A stretch of DNA of 26,976 nt, taken from positions 1-26,976 of the IMG/VR virus record IMGVR_UViG_3300029319_000400. The stretch is one strand, 5' to 3'. The notes beneath the pieces were generated by a model. It ran no database searches. It was given only the letters and a program-made list of their open reading frames with translations, and had not been told where the DNA came from. Shown here piece after piece: positions 1 through 5,878 of this stretch. The position numbers and the translations under genes are program-made. The stretch is from a virus. Position 1 is the first letter of the stretch. Every line of letters starts with the position of its first letter.

Positions 1-1
1 C

Positions 2-139
2 AGGAACCTGCGTGAGTCTATTGAAAAGATTGAAAGTATGTTTGATCTTGCCTCACCAACCAAGCGTGGTTGGTACTATGTAGATTATGTGTTGGCAGAG
101 GATGTAATTGAGGAGGAGTCTGATGAGCAGGACTCCTGA
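2..139 (+). CDS. 3' end of an unidentified phage protein (5' truncated by window edge)
   Basis: An open frame enters from the left edge and runs 45 codons to a TGA at 137-139, so only the C-terminus is seen. The visible part has a helical, charged start, the aromatic patch RGWYYVDYV and a very acidic tail (EDVIEEESDEQDS). The next gene starts inside this frame at 123 and uses the GAGGAGG of the acidic codons as its ribosome binding site, a compact overlap typical of phage early operons. I do not recognise the family. It is called coding because the overlap and its ribosome site make sense only if both frames are translated in series. Confidence 0.5.
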   Translation, partial: RNLRESIEKIESMFDLASPTKRGWYYVDYVLAEDVIEEESDEQDS

Positions 140-347
140 TTATTATTATTATCAGACGTTTGATGTAACGGTCTATGTCACCTATGAAAAAAAATATAAG
201 ATCAGGGCTATGAACGAGGATCATGCGCTGGCCTTGGCAAAAAATAGGTTGAAGAAACGTAGAAAATCAACCGACAGGAAAGGTTTGAACTTTATTGATG
301 TTGTTGGCAGCAAGATCAAGCGCATTCGTGAGGAGGATGACGAGTGA
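123..347 (+). CDS. small basic phage protein, unknown function
   Basis: A 74-residue protein starting at ATG 123, preceded by AGGAGG at good spacing. A TTG 15 bases upstream is open but has no better ribosome site. The N-terminus is tyrosine-rich (DYYYYQTFDVTVYVTYE) and looks like a beta strand pair. The centre, with AMNEDHALALAKNRLKKR, resembles the short strand-helix unit seen in many small phage proteins, and the end is charged. It overlaps the gene before it by 17 bases and the gene after it by 4 (GTGA). No function can be assigned. The basic helix could contact nucleic acid, but that is speculation. Confidence 0.65.
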   Translation: MSRTPDYYYYQTFDVTVYVTYEKKYKIRAMNEDHALALAKNRLKKRRKSTDRKGLNFIDVVGSKIKRIREEDDE

Positions 348-529
348 AAGTGGTATGGGTTCTGGTAATCTTGAGGGCAGTAAGTGTTAACGAGTTTGTT
401 CCAAGTAGTATCGGAACCTATGACACGATAGCTGAGTGCCATCTAGCGGCGACAACATTGTTCTGGGACGATCTACCTGACAACCATGAGGCTGTGTGCA
501 TACGAGTCGAATACGCAGACCACAAGTAG
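344..529 (+). CDS. small protein with export-like N-terminus and two cysteines
   Basis: A 61-residue protein starting at GTG 344 with GAGGAGG about 8 bases upstream, overlapping the previous stop by 4 bases. Residues 1-15 (MKVVWVLVILRAVSV) are hydrophobic with an early lysine, like a short signal or membrane anchor. The rest is acidic and contains two cysteines 20 residues apart, the first within GTYDTIAEC. The protein encoded at 11219-11488 has the same layout: hydrophobic start, then GPYKNIAVC, then a later cysteine. A periplasmic or membrane-associated role with a disulfide is possible but unproven. Confidence 0.6.
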   Translation: MKVVWVLVILRAVSVNEFVPSSIGTYDTIAECHLAATTLFWDDLPDNHEAVCIRVEYADHK

Positions 530-536
530 GTGTGAT

Positions 537-701
537 ATGAGACCAAACTGTGAGACATGTAAGAAAGCCCCAGCGGACACTTATACTGACAAATATCAGT
601 GCGCTGGTTGTCGGTTGAAGGAGATAAAAAATGAAACAACGAGATCCAAACTGGCGCGAAATACGCAAGCATCACGTTATCCCAGACAAGCGGGACGATG
701 A
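537..701 (+). CDS. two-knuckle zinc-ribbon miniprotein
   Basis: A 54-residue protein starting at ATG 537. An in-frame ATG at 486 would lie inside the previous gene and lacks a ribosome site. Cysteines at residues 5, 8, 22 and 25 form CETC and CAGC knuckles separated by 13 residues, as expected for one bound zinc. The remaining 29 residues are basic (KNETTRSKLARN). The last 71 bases overlap the next gene in another frame, so the basic tail could be real or the frame could be under weak constraint. DNA, RNA or host-protein binding would be plausible; there is no evidence for a specific partner. Confidence 0.5.
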   Translation: MRPNCETCKKAPADTYTDKYQCAGCRLKEIKNETTRSKLARNTQASRYPRQAGR

Positions 702-858
702 GATATTGCGTCAGCATCAGCAAGAAATGGCAGATGCTGGGCGTTGCCCAAGGTGCGGAGCAACGGGTAGGATTGAAGTGCATGGACATGTGCAGTGTGC
801 ATCGTGTTCCAGCGTCATTGATGACTGTTGCCAAGGAGAGTATGGATGCTTCATTTAA
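631..858 (+). CDS. zinc-ribbon protein with helical N-terminus
   Basis: A 75-residue protein starting at ATG 631 with GGAG 9 bases upstream. Residues 1-35 are charged and helical (DPNWREIRKHH, DDEILRQHQQEMADAG). Residues 39-59 form a zinc ribbon: CPRC, a 13-residue hairpin GATGRIEVHGHVQ, then CASC. A further CC pair at 66-67 and C73 follow. The CPRCG...CASC pattern is the classic zinc-ribbon fold found in transcription and primase-like proteins, but here it stands almost alone. It overlaps the frames on either side, as is usual in this cluster. Confidence 0.65.
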   Translation: MKQRDPNWREIRKHHVIPDKRDDEILRQHQQEMADAGRCPRCGATGRIEVHGHVQCASCSSVIDDCCQGEYGCFI

Positions 859-1061
859 GGGCGTACAATGGCTGGATGTTTGAATGCACGGTTGATCCAG
901 ATTTTGACGTAATTATGGGCACAACAGTTGATCCATATTTTCAAGAGGAGCCGTATCAGACTCCAAAAACTTGCGAGAACATGAACGGATACATCGTGCG
1001 CAGAGGTAAAGTTACGAACGCAAAACCAATACCACTGAAAGGTTTGAGGAAAAAATTATGA
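846..1061 (+). CDS. small phage protein, unknown
   Basis: A 71-residue protein if translation starts at ATG 846, which has AAGGAG 8 bases upstream. ATG 876 (MFECTVDPDFD) is the alternative start and would give 61 residues. The sequence is acidic at first, with an internal near-repeat (TVDPDFDVIMG / TVDPYFQEE), then basic (YIVRRGKVTNAKPIPLKGLRKKL). Its stop overlaps the ATG of the next gene by 4 bases (ATGA), which supports translation. I do not recognise a family. Confidence 0.5.
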   Translation: MLHLRAYNGWMFECTVDPDFDVIMGTTVDPYFQEEPYQTPKTCENMNGYIVRRGKVTNAKPIPLKGLRKKL

Positions 1062-1240
1062 AACTATCAAGTAGAAATCTTCCTTTTTGTGTCTGCCCTT
1101 TTTGTCAAATAGGGTTTCATGGCGATAAAGGGGAGGATGGTTCAGATTGCCCAGAATGTGGAGAATGGATTGGCGCAGATTATTGTGTTGAGGAGATCAA
1201 TGATGAAGAAAGTTATGAAGCCAGACGATATGTCTGTTGA
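1058..1240 (+). CDS. zinc-ribbon miniprotein, acidic
   Basis: A 60-residue protein starting at ATG 1058, coupled to the previous stop by an ATGA overlap and preceded by a GAGG. It contains FCVCPFC (cysteines 11, 13 and 16) and DCPECGEW (31 and 34), making a CPFC...CPEC zinc ribbon with a 14-residue spacer that is glycine- and acid-rich (FHGDKGEDGSD). The tail is acidic (EEINDEESYEARRY). It is the third cysteine-knuckle protein in 1.3 kb. Function unknown. Confidence 0.65.
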   Translation: MKLSSRNLPFCVCPFCQIGFHGDKGEDGSDCPECGEWIGADYCVEEINDEESYEARRYVC

Positions 1241-1463
1241 GACGGCTAACAAGGCCGCGCATAAACTAAACGAGGTCATGGAGTATTACTGCAAATTAGA
1301 TTTGGACACAGACTTTGCGGCATATTTATTGCTTACGTCTGGTGTGTCACTTCTGATGCTGAACAATAAGTATGACTCTATGTCCGCGCTACGTCTTATT
1401 TCAGCAGCGATACGTTGCGCGGAGGAAAACGTAGAGGCGGCAGAAGAGGAGACACAACATTGA
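1200..1463 (+). CDS. small helical phage protein, unknown
   Basis: An 87-residue protein. ATG 1200 (or the adjacent ATG 1203) is chosen because GAGGAG lies directly upstream; the longer frame back to 1119 runs inside the zinc-ribbon gene without a ribosome site. The protein looks all-helical: ETANKAAHKLNEVMEYYCK, a hydrophobic helix DFAAYLLLTSGVSLLML, then ALRLISAAIRCAEENVEAAEEE. The hydrophobic stretch is short and probably a buried helix rather than a membrane segment, though a peripheral membrane role is not excluded. Confidence 0.6.
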   Translation: MMKKVMKPDDMSVETANKAAHKLNEVMEYYCKLDLDTDFAAYLLLTSGVSLLMLNNKYDSMSALRLISAAIRCAEENVEAAEEETQH

Positions 1464-1828
1464 TTATACAGGGTGATGGAAGCTGGGCAAAAATTATCAG
1501 GGATGGTTTGTGCCCCAGATGTCATGTTGGTTTGCAAGGTTCAAACAATCAATGTAAGCAGTGTGGGTGGATATGGAGTTCAACTCATGATATGTCAGAT
1601 GTTAAGTCTGAGGAGACTGACATGCATGCAACAAGATTGACAGCCAGTGAGCAGGAAATATGCGAGGAGTCCATGACCAAGCCGTTAATGGAATGGCCCC
1701 AGGCTATGAGTATTGTTGAGGACGCAATAAGGTTCAAACTTGATTACATGACCGATTATCCTCACGATTACACGGAGGCTGACAGGCAGCGCCTTGAGTC
1801 TGCTTGGAACCGAATGTTAAGAGGATAA
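1460..1828 (+). CDS. zinc-ribbon protein with helical C-terminal part
   Basis: The best start is TTG 1460, which overlaps the previous stop (TTGA) and has AGGAG 8 bases upstream. A TTG at 1415 extends the frame but is read through a purine-rich stretch of the upstream gene. The product has 122 residues. Cysteines 18, 21, 32 and 35 make CPRC...CKQC followed by GWIWSS, a rubredoxin-knuckle zinc ribbon. From about residue 60 on the protein is helical (TASEQEICEESMTKP, MSIVEDAIRFKLDYM, EADRQRLESAWNRMLRG). It may be a fusion of a ribbon with a separate small helical phage protein. The partner is unknown. Confidence 0.6.
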   Translation: MIIQGDGSWAKIIRDGLCPRCHVGLQGSNNQCKQCGWIWSSTHDMSDVKSEETDMHATRLTASEQEICEESMTKPLMEWPQAMSIVEDAIRFKLDYMTDYPHDYTEADRQRLESAWNRMLRG

Positions 1829-1831
1829 AAC

Positions 1832-2116
1832 ATGAGCGATAATATTCATTACTTACAAGAACCCAATGGTTACATAGTACCGAATAAGGACAATTTAGAG
1901 GTGTTGTTTACACCGGATGAGGATTTGATCGCTGATGATGTAGCTAGGTTATGTGCTACTGCGTCAGAAGTGCTGACCGATGTTGTGATATTGGGGTCAA
2001 CAGATGATGGTACGGTTAAAATGTTAACCACACAAAACGATGTGGCAGACATTTTGTTTTATCTTGAGGTCGCCAAAAAATCGATCCTTGAAAACAACAG
2101 TATTAGCGACGATTAA
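1832..2116 (+). CDS. acidic small phage protein, unknown
   Basis: A 94-residue protein starting at ATG 1832, three bases after the previous stop, with AGAGGAT as ribosome site. The predicted fold alternates strands and helices: GYIVPNKDNLEVLF, LIADDVARLCATASEVL, DVVILGSTDDGTVKML, DVADILFYLEVAKKSIL. The isoelectric point is clearly low. It ends 6 bases before the SNF2 helicase, so it could be co-translated with it or regulate it, but no family is recognised. Confidence 0.65.
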   Translation: MSDNIHYLQEPNGYIVPNKDNLEVLFTPDEDLIADDVARLCATASEVLTDVVILGSTDDGTVKMLTTQNDVADILFYLEVAKKSILENNSISDD

Positions 2117-2122
2117 TCTCAT

Positions 2123-3568
2123 ATGTTTACATTCAAGACCGAGCCTTACAAGCATCAGCTTGAAGCTCTGAGGCGTTCGCACGACAAAATAAACTACGGT
2201 TACTTCATGGAGATGGGGTGTGGTAAGTCGAAGGTACTTATTGACAACGCCGTTTGGCTGTACGAGCAGGGTCTCATCGACACGGCTGTTATTGTTGCGC
2301 CCAAAGGTGTTTACCGTAACTGGGAAACGTCGGAGATACCAGCGCACCTACCCGATCAGATTCCGCACGAGGTTTATGTATGGAATCCGAGTCCCAACAA
2401 GACACAGGCCAAGAGGCTGGGGGACGGTGTTGAGGAGCGTGGTGTCCTCCGCATCCTGTTGGCAAACGTCGAGGGATTTGCAACTAAAAAGCTGCCAGCG
2501 TTTGTGGAGCTTTTCACAAAAAACAGTGCGTTCCTACTTGCTGTCGATGAGTCTACTACAATCAAGAACCCCAAGGCCAAGCGAACTAAGAGCCTGGTGC
2601 GTGTCGGTGCGAAAGCTAGTTACAGACGCATCCTGACCGGATCACCTGTCACCAAGTCACCAATGGATTTGTACGCACAGTGTGGGTTTCTTGACAAGAA
2701 TCTGCTGGGCTTTGACTCCTACTACTCATTTCAGGGGCGGTATGCGATTACTAAAACGCAGCGCATGGGTGGGCATAGTTTTCAAATGGTAGTCGGGTAC
2801 AGAAATCTTGAGGAGTTAACAGACAAGCTGGACAGGTTTACTTTTCGTGTGACAAAGGAGGATGCATTAGACCTGCCTGCTAAGATATACACAACCAGAC
2901 AGGTATCAGTGACAGACGAGCAGCGTCAGTATTACATGTCACTCAAAAAGCATGCCATTGCCCTGCTGGACGATGGTGAGTTGGTATCTGCGCCCGCTGT
3001 AATCACACAACTACTCCGCCTGCAACAAGTCTTGTGTGGACATATCAAGACCGACGATGGTGAGTTGGTTGAAATACCCAGCAAGCGCATTGATGCGATG
3101 ATGGAAGCCGTTGAGGAGATGACTGGCAAGGTCATAATTTGGTCACGATTCCGCTACGACATACGCAAGATAGAATCCGAGATCGCAAGAGTTCATGGAC
3201 CGGGGTCCGTGGTTACCTATTTTGGGGACACAAGCGATGATGCAAGGCAAGAGGCCATACAAAAGTTTCAGAACGATGAGTCTGTACGGTTTTTTGTAGG
3301 CAACCCACAGACAGCGGGCCGTGGTCTAACGCTGACCGCAGCATCGAACGTGATCTACTACGCCAATGACTTCAACCTTGAGAGCCGTATACAATCCGAG
3401 GATCGATGCCACCGTATCGGTCAGCATAAGTCAGTTACCTATGTTGATCTGCTTACACCATCGTCTATCGACAAGCACATCGTTAGCTCCCTTCGGAACA
3501 AGATTGATTTGTCCGCGAAGACTCTGGGTGAACAAGCTCGTCAATGGTTGGAACTTTCCCCCCGTTGA
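2123..3568 (+). CDS. SNF2-family DNA helicase / translocase
   Basis: A 481-residue superfamily 2 ATPase. Visible motifs: a Q-type start (EPYKHQLEAL, residues 7-16), Walker A in MEMGCGKSK (29-37), motif II VDES (141-144), motif III TGSP (172-175), and motif VI QSEDRCHRIGQ (424-434), the hallmark of SNF2 proteins. Motif V lies in GNPQTAGRGLTLTAAS. The length fits a minimal SNF2 core without accessory domains. Such proteins translocate on double-stranded DNA and are common in phage replication or recombination blocks; the exact job here (fork remodelling, recombination or removal of bound proteins) is not decided by sequence. The start ATG has only a weak ribosome site. The last 86 bases overlap the opposite-strand nuclease gene. 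Confidence 0.9.
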   Translation: MFTFKTEPYKHQLEALRRSHDKINYGYFMEMGCGKSKVLIDNAVWLYEQGLIDTAVIVAPKGVYRNWETSEIPAHLPDQIPHEVYVWNPSPNKTQAKRLGDGVEERGVLRILLANVEGFATKKLPAFVELFTKNSAFLLAVDESTTIKNPKAKRTKSLVRVGAKASYRRILTGSPVTKSPMDLYAQCGFLDKNLLGFDSYYSFQGRYAITKTQRMGGHSFQMVVGYRNLEELTDKLDRFTFRVTKEDALDLPAKIYTTRQVSVTDEQRQYYMSLKKHAIALLDDGELVSAPAVITQLLRLQQVLCGHIKTDDGELVEIPSKRIDAMMEAVEEMTGKVIIWSRFRYDIRKIESEIARVHGPGSVVTYFGDTSDDARQEAIQKFQNDESVRFFVGNPQTAGRGLTLTAASNVIYYANDFNLESRIQSEDRCHRIGQHKSVTYVDLLTPSSIDKHIVSSLRNKIDLSAKTLGEQARQWLELSPR

Positions 3569-3932
3569 AGTGTCGATTAGATGCCTTTTCCTCTGCAATT
3601 TTACGACATATTTCACTTTGTTTGGACCGTGATCCGCCGATCTGGTGTGGGTATAGTCCGCAGATGTTAGCCTCCATGTCTACATACATTAGCTTTACAC
3701 CCAGTTTACGTTGCGTGTCTGTTAGCATCCGAGAAATGATAGATCCATTGTCCCGTCGTGCAACCTTCTTAACATCAAACAACAACACCTCACCATCAGG
3801 ATTGATGGCTATTAGGTCAACTGGTCCTTGCTCAAGAAACGGAGAGTAAACAAAGCAGCCCTGACTGAACAACCAGTTCGCAGCCAGAAGTTCGCATCGC
3901 TTGCCGTCACTATTTTTAGTAGCTGGTCGCAT
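3483..3932 (-). CDS. PD-(D/E)XK-fold endonuclease / resolvase-like protein
   Basis: A 149-residue protein on the minus strand within an otherwise plus-strand early block. The restriction-endonuclease-like core is clear: E14 in the first helix (GKRCELLAANWLFSQG), D39 in GPVDLIAI, then D53 and K55 in VLLFDVKK, which gives E...D...DxK. Family members are single-chain nucleases such as Holliday-junction resolvases and recombination nucleases; the specificity cannot be read here. The start ATG at 3932 has GAAGGG upstream, somewhat far away. The C-terminal 28 codons are antisense to the end of the SNF2 gene, so the two are convergent and overlap. A helicase beside a nuclease suggests joint DNA processing, but the opposed orientation means separate control. 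Confidence 0.75.
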   Translation of the reverse strand: MRPATKNSDGKRCELLAANWLFSQGCFVYSPFLEQGPVDLIAINPDGEVLLFDVKKVARRDNGSIISRMLTDTQRKLGVKLMYVDMEANICGLYPHQIGGSRSKQSEICRKIAEEKASNRHFNGGKVPTIDELVHPESSRTNQSCSEGS

Positions 3933-4004
3933 TTTTTAGTTGACCCTTCTATTTGTTGTGATGTAGGGTGTGACCTTATCAGGATTTATAGAAAGGCACA
4001 ACAG

Positions 4005-4178
4005 GTGGATACAAAAAAATGGAAGTCGGTGGCAATCACTTGGGAAATGCATGAGCTTCTAGTGAAAATGGCAGAGCAAGCTGATCGTCCTGTCAGTAGA
4101 CAACTGACACATATTATTAAGCATGCTTGGCAGGCTCGGCATTTTGACGGTGATGTTGAGAATCATGATAATAAATAG
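4005..4178 (+). CDS. ribbon-helix-helix (Arc/CopG-like) DNA-binding protein
   Basis: A 57-residue protein starting at GTG 4005, with AAAGG 8 bases upstream. The frame is open back to 3828, but that part is antisense to the nuclease gene. The core fits a ribbon-helix-helix dimer: strand WKSVAIT, helix A WEMHELLVKMAEQADRP, turn, helix B SRQLTHIIKHAWQAR. RHH proteins bind operators as dimers through the strand pair, here expected to use residues in KKWKSVAIT. An inverted repeat overlapping a promoter begins only 11 bases after its stop, so it is the obvious candidate regulator of the replication operon and perhaps of itself. That link is inference. Confidence 0.7.
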   Translation: MDTKKWKSVAITWEMHELLVKMAEQADRPVSRQLTHIIKHAWQARHFDGDVENHDNK

Positions 4179-4188
4179 TAGTTTAGTT

Positions 4189-4220
4189 ACGGTGTACATT
4201 TTGGGGTTGCAGTACACTGT
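4189..4220. promoter_or_regulatory. inverted-repeat operator candidate
   Basis: The arms ACGGTGTAC (4189-4197) and GTACACTGT (4212-4220) match as an inverted repeat at 8 of 9 positions, with a 14-base T- and G-rich centre. The right arm lies in the spacer between the -35 and -10 elements described separately, so a protein bound here would block polymerase. The neighbouring RHH protein is the natural candidate ligand. The other reading, an RNA hairpin, is less likely because the repeat is upstream of the predicted transcript start. Confidence 0.55.
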
Positions 4221-4235
4221 TGGAATATGTATAAC
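4207..4235 (+). promoter_or_regulatory. sigma70-type promoter of the replication operon
   Basis: TTGCAG at 4207-4212 and TATAAC at 4230-4235 are separated by exactly 17 bases and match the bacterial -35 and -10 consensus at 4/6 and 5/6 positions. Transcription would begin near 4241-4243. The element lies in one of the few non-coding stretches of the window, directly ahead of the replication genes. It indicates use of host RNA polymerase; no phage RNA polymerase gene or promoter family is seen here. Confidence 0.6.
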
Positions 4236-4242
4236 CCCGTTT

Positions 4243-4283
4243 CCGTCTGGTCAGATTTGAAGCACCTCGGTCTGACCGGGCGG
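4243..4283 (+). promoter_or_regulatory. 5'-terminal leader hairpin of the replication transcript
   Basis: The arms CCGTCTGGTCAGA (4243-4255) and TCTGACCGGGCGG (4271-4283) pair over 13 positions, eleven Watson-Crick and two G-U, around a 15-base loop. The predicted transcript start falls at or within two bases of the first arm, so the mRNA would begin with this hairpin. 5' stem-loops of this kind are known to protect mRNAs from 5'-end-dependent decay, and some leaders bind regulatory proteins. The GGAGG ribosome site lies 42 bases after the hairpin and stays free. The 52 bases between the hairpin and the ATG hold no other convincing structure. Confidence 0.55.
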
Positions 4284-4335
4284 ACCTAGAGCCGAAGGGC
4301 GTAAACTTTAGAACGATTATACATGGAGGTATGTG

Positions 4336-4902
4336 ATGAGCGATGTGTTTTCGCTAATAGAAGAAGAGGTCGATGCTAAAAAGTTCGACAGTGTTGATGA
4401 GGGCAAAGGTTCTCGTCTATCAAGTCTGGTGCGAGAGTCACTCCACCTAGACGACAAAATCTCTGAGGCTGAGAAATACCTCAAAGATTTAAAAGCTCAG
4501 AAGAAAAAGGTAAGCATGCAAGACATCCCCGAGTTGATGCGGGAGATGGACATGGACAGTGTTACCGTGGGTGGTAACAAGGTGTCTGTCCGTCAGGTCG
4601 TTCATGCTCGGATCGATGAGAACAATCGTGACCAAGCCTTTGAGTGGCTACGCTCAATAGGCGAGGGCGATATTATCAAACATGATGTGACTGTGTCTTT
4701 CAACACTGGTCAGGATAACCTGGCTGGTTCTGTTGTCGAAGGTCTGCGCCAAGAGTATGGCTTGGACCCCGCACAGAAAACGCATGTACACCCACAGACT
4801 TTGAAGGCGTGGGTTCGCAATCGGATTGAGTCTGGTCAAGACATTGACTTCGACACATTCGGTGTATTTGTAGGACATGAAACGAAAATTACGAGGACGT
4901 AG
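4336..4902 (+). CDS. conserved-type phage replication-operon protein with N-terminal coiled coil
   Basis: A 188-residue protein starting at ATG 4336 with GGAGG six bases upstream; GTG 4333 is a poorer option. Residues 1-70 are charged and helical, with a likely coiled coil (SEAEKYLKDLKAQKKKVSMQ). Then come DIPELMREMDMDSVTVGGNK, a basic strand region, and a C-terminal part with the pattern HPQTLKAWVRNRIESG and FGVFVGHETKI. I have the impression of a family often found next to SSB-like genes in podovirus-like genomes, but cannot name it with certainty. It is the first gene of the operon after the promoter, which suggests a role in replication or recombination. Confidence 0.7.
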   Translation: MSDVFSLIEEEVDAKKFDSVDEGKGSRLSSLVRESLHLDDKISEAEKYLKDLKAQKKKVSMQDIPELMREMDMDSVTVGGNKVSVRQVVHARIDENNRDQAFEWLRSIGEGDIIKHDVTVSFNTGQDNLAGSVVEGLRQEYGLDPAQKTHVHPQTLKAWVRNRIESGQDIDFDTFGVFVGHETKITRT

Positions 4903-4906
4903 AAAG

Positions 4907-5710
4907 ATGGCTAGTAGTACAGCAGTAGCGCAAAAGGCGGAGTCGCTACCCGCAAATGTTATGGATGATCTGTTTGCAAACGCAGGTCAGGGTATGGAAA
5001 ACATAGGTGTTGAGGATATGCAGATTCCGTTTATGCGGATTTTGCAGCCACTGTCTCCTCAGTTAATTAAGACTGACCCGAAGTTTATTAAGGGTGCGTC
5101 GGCTGGGGATATTTTTAATACTGTAACGGGGCAGTATTGGGATGCTGACGAGGGCGTGTCTATCATTCCTTGTGCCTATGAGGTCAAGCTCTTGGAGTTC
5201 CAACTGCGTGAGTCTGGTGGAGGTTTCTTGGGCGAGATCGATGCCAATAGCCCTGATGTAAGTCAGGCCCAGCGTGTCGGGGCACAGGAAATGTTGCCAA
5301 ACGGTAACGAGCTTGTCCGGTGTGCGCAGTTTCTTATCGTTGCCGTCGGGGCCGATGGGATACCGCAGCAGATGATTCTTGATATGAAAAAGACTCAGAT
5401 GAAAGTTGCGAAACAGTGGAATACTCGTCGCGCTGGCATGAAGATTATGCACCCTGAAAAGGGTCTGTTTACTCCACCCATGTGGGCAACTGTTTGGAAT
5501 ATTAAGACAGTGCAGGAGAGTAACGATAAGGGTTCTTGGTTTAATTACACTATCTCTCCCCTTGGTATGGATGCGGTAAGTCAAGACGCTATCAAGGAGG
5601 CCAAGGGAATCTACGATAAGTTCCGTAAGGGGGATATAAAAACCTCCGCTGGAACTGCCGAGGAGATGACCTCTGCCAATCCTAGCGACGGAGACGAAAT
5701 ACCATTCTAA
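4907..5710 (+). CDS. putative single-stranded DNA-binding protein
   Basis: A 267-residue protein. ATG 4907 is chosen because GAGG lies 10 bases upstream and the previous stop is just before it; ATG 4877 would add ten basic residues but has no usable ribosome site. The protein is mixed alpha/beta (QIPFMRILQPLSPQL, GASAGDIFNTVTGQYWD, VRCAQFLIVAVGADG, MWATVWNIKTVQ), followed by a low-complexity linker and the acidic tip SDGDEIPF. This tail copies the architecture of bacterial SSB, where the last residues DDDIPF dock replication and repair enzymes. The DNA-binding role is inferred from the tail and the position between replication genes; no clear OB-fold motif can be read by eye. Confidence 0.6.
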   Translation: MASSTAVAQKAESLPANVMDDLFANAGQGMENIGVEDMQIPFMRILQPLSPQLIKTDPKFIKGASAGDIFNTVTGQYWDADEGVSIIPCAYEVKLLEFQLRESGGGFLGEIDANSPDVSQAQRVGAQEMLPNGNELVRCAQFLIVAVGADGIPQQMILDMKKTQMKVAKQWNTRRAGMKIMHPEKGLFTPPMWATVWNIKTVQESNDKGSWFNYTISPLGMDAVSQDAIKEAKGIYDKFRKGDIKTSAGTAEEMTSANPSDGDEIPF

Positions 5711-5843
5711 CGGGATCCGGTAATAAATTTGCCTGACAGGGGGGAGGCAAAACCCAAGGGATGTTCTATGACGGACCCGGAGATGCTATCTCAGATACCG
5801 GAACTCTCACCCCCCTGCCCTAAACCAACCAAGGGGAACGGTT
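5711..5843 (+). promoter_or_regulatory. structured intercistronic region before the primase
   Basis: This 133-base gap holds two long-range complementary pairs that cross: CCGGTA (5717-5722) with TACCGG (5796-5801), and CAGGGGGG (5737-5744) with CCCCCCTG (5810-5817). A local GCCT/AGGC stem (5731-5734 with 5745-5748) competes with the second pair. A short ORF with a good ribosome site starts at 5768 between them. The arrangement could form a pseudoknot or switch that sets translation of the primase. No promoter is evident. Confidence 0.35.
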
Positions 5844-5878
5844 ATGAACCTGGACCAAAGGTTCATGGCTGCATTTGA
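5768..5878 (+). CDS. possible 36-codon leader ORF overlapping the primase start
   Basis: ATG 5768 follows AAGGGA with a 7-base spacer, and the frame runs 36 codons to TGA 5876, past the primase ATG at 5844. The peptide is proline-rich (LSQIPELSPPCPKPTKGNG). The primase has its own AAGGGG ribosome site inside this ORF, so ribosomes translating the leader would pass over it and could affect primase initiation. It may be a real small protein, a regulatory leader peptide or chance; nothing in the peptide points to a family. Confidence 0.35.
   Translation: MTDPEMLSQIPELSPPCPKPTKGNGYEPGPKVHGCI

Noticed and set aside
698-883. 61-codon plus-strand frame inside the zinc-ribbon gene
   Set aside because: Shares sequence with the better-supported 631-858 gene and has no own ribosome site; its last ATG would give only 13 residues.
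3544-3849. 101-codon plus-strand frame opposite the nuclease
   Set aside because: The minus-strand product has a complete PD-(D/E)XK motif set, whereas this frame has a random-looking translation.
3828-4004. N-terminal extension of the RHH protein
   Set aside because: Antisense to the nuclease gene, without a ribosome site; GTG 4005 has AAAGG at the right distance and begins just before the folded core.
3933-4004. Divergent promoters between the nuclease and RHH genes
   Set aside because: TTGACC at 3940-3945 lacks a -10 at 16-18 bases; TGACC(T) direct repeats 30 bases apart are too short to call an operator.
5063-5584. 173-codon minus-strand frame opposite the SSB-like gene
   Set aside because: No recognisable motif and no ribosome site; the plus-strand gene is supported by its overlaps and acidic tail.
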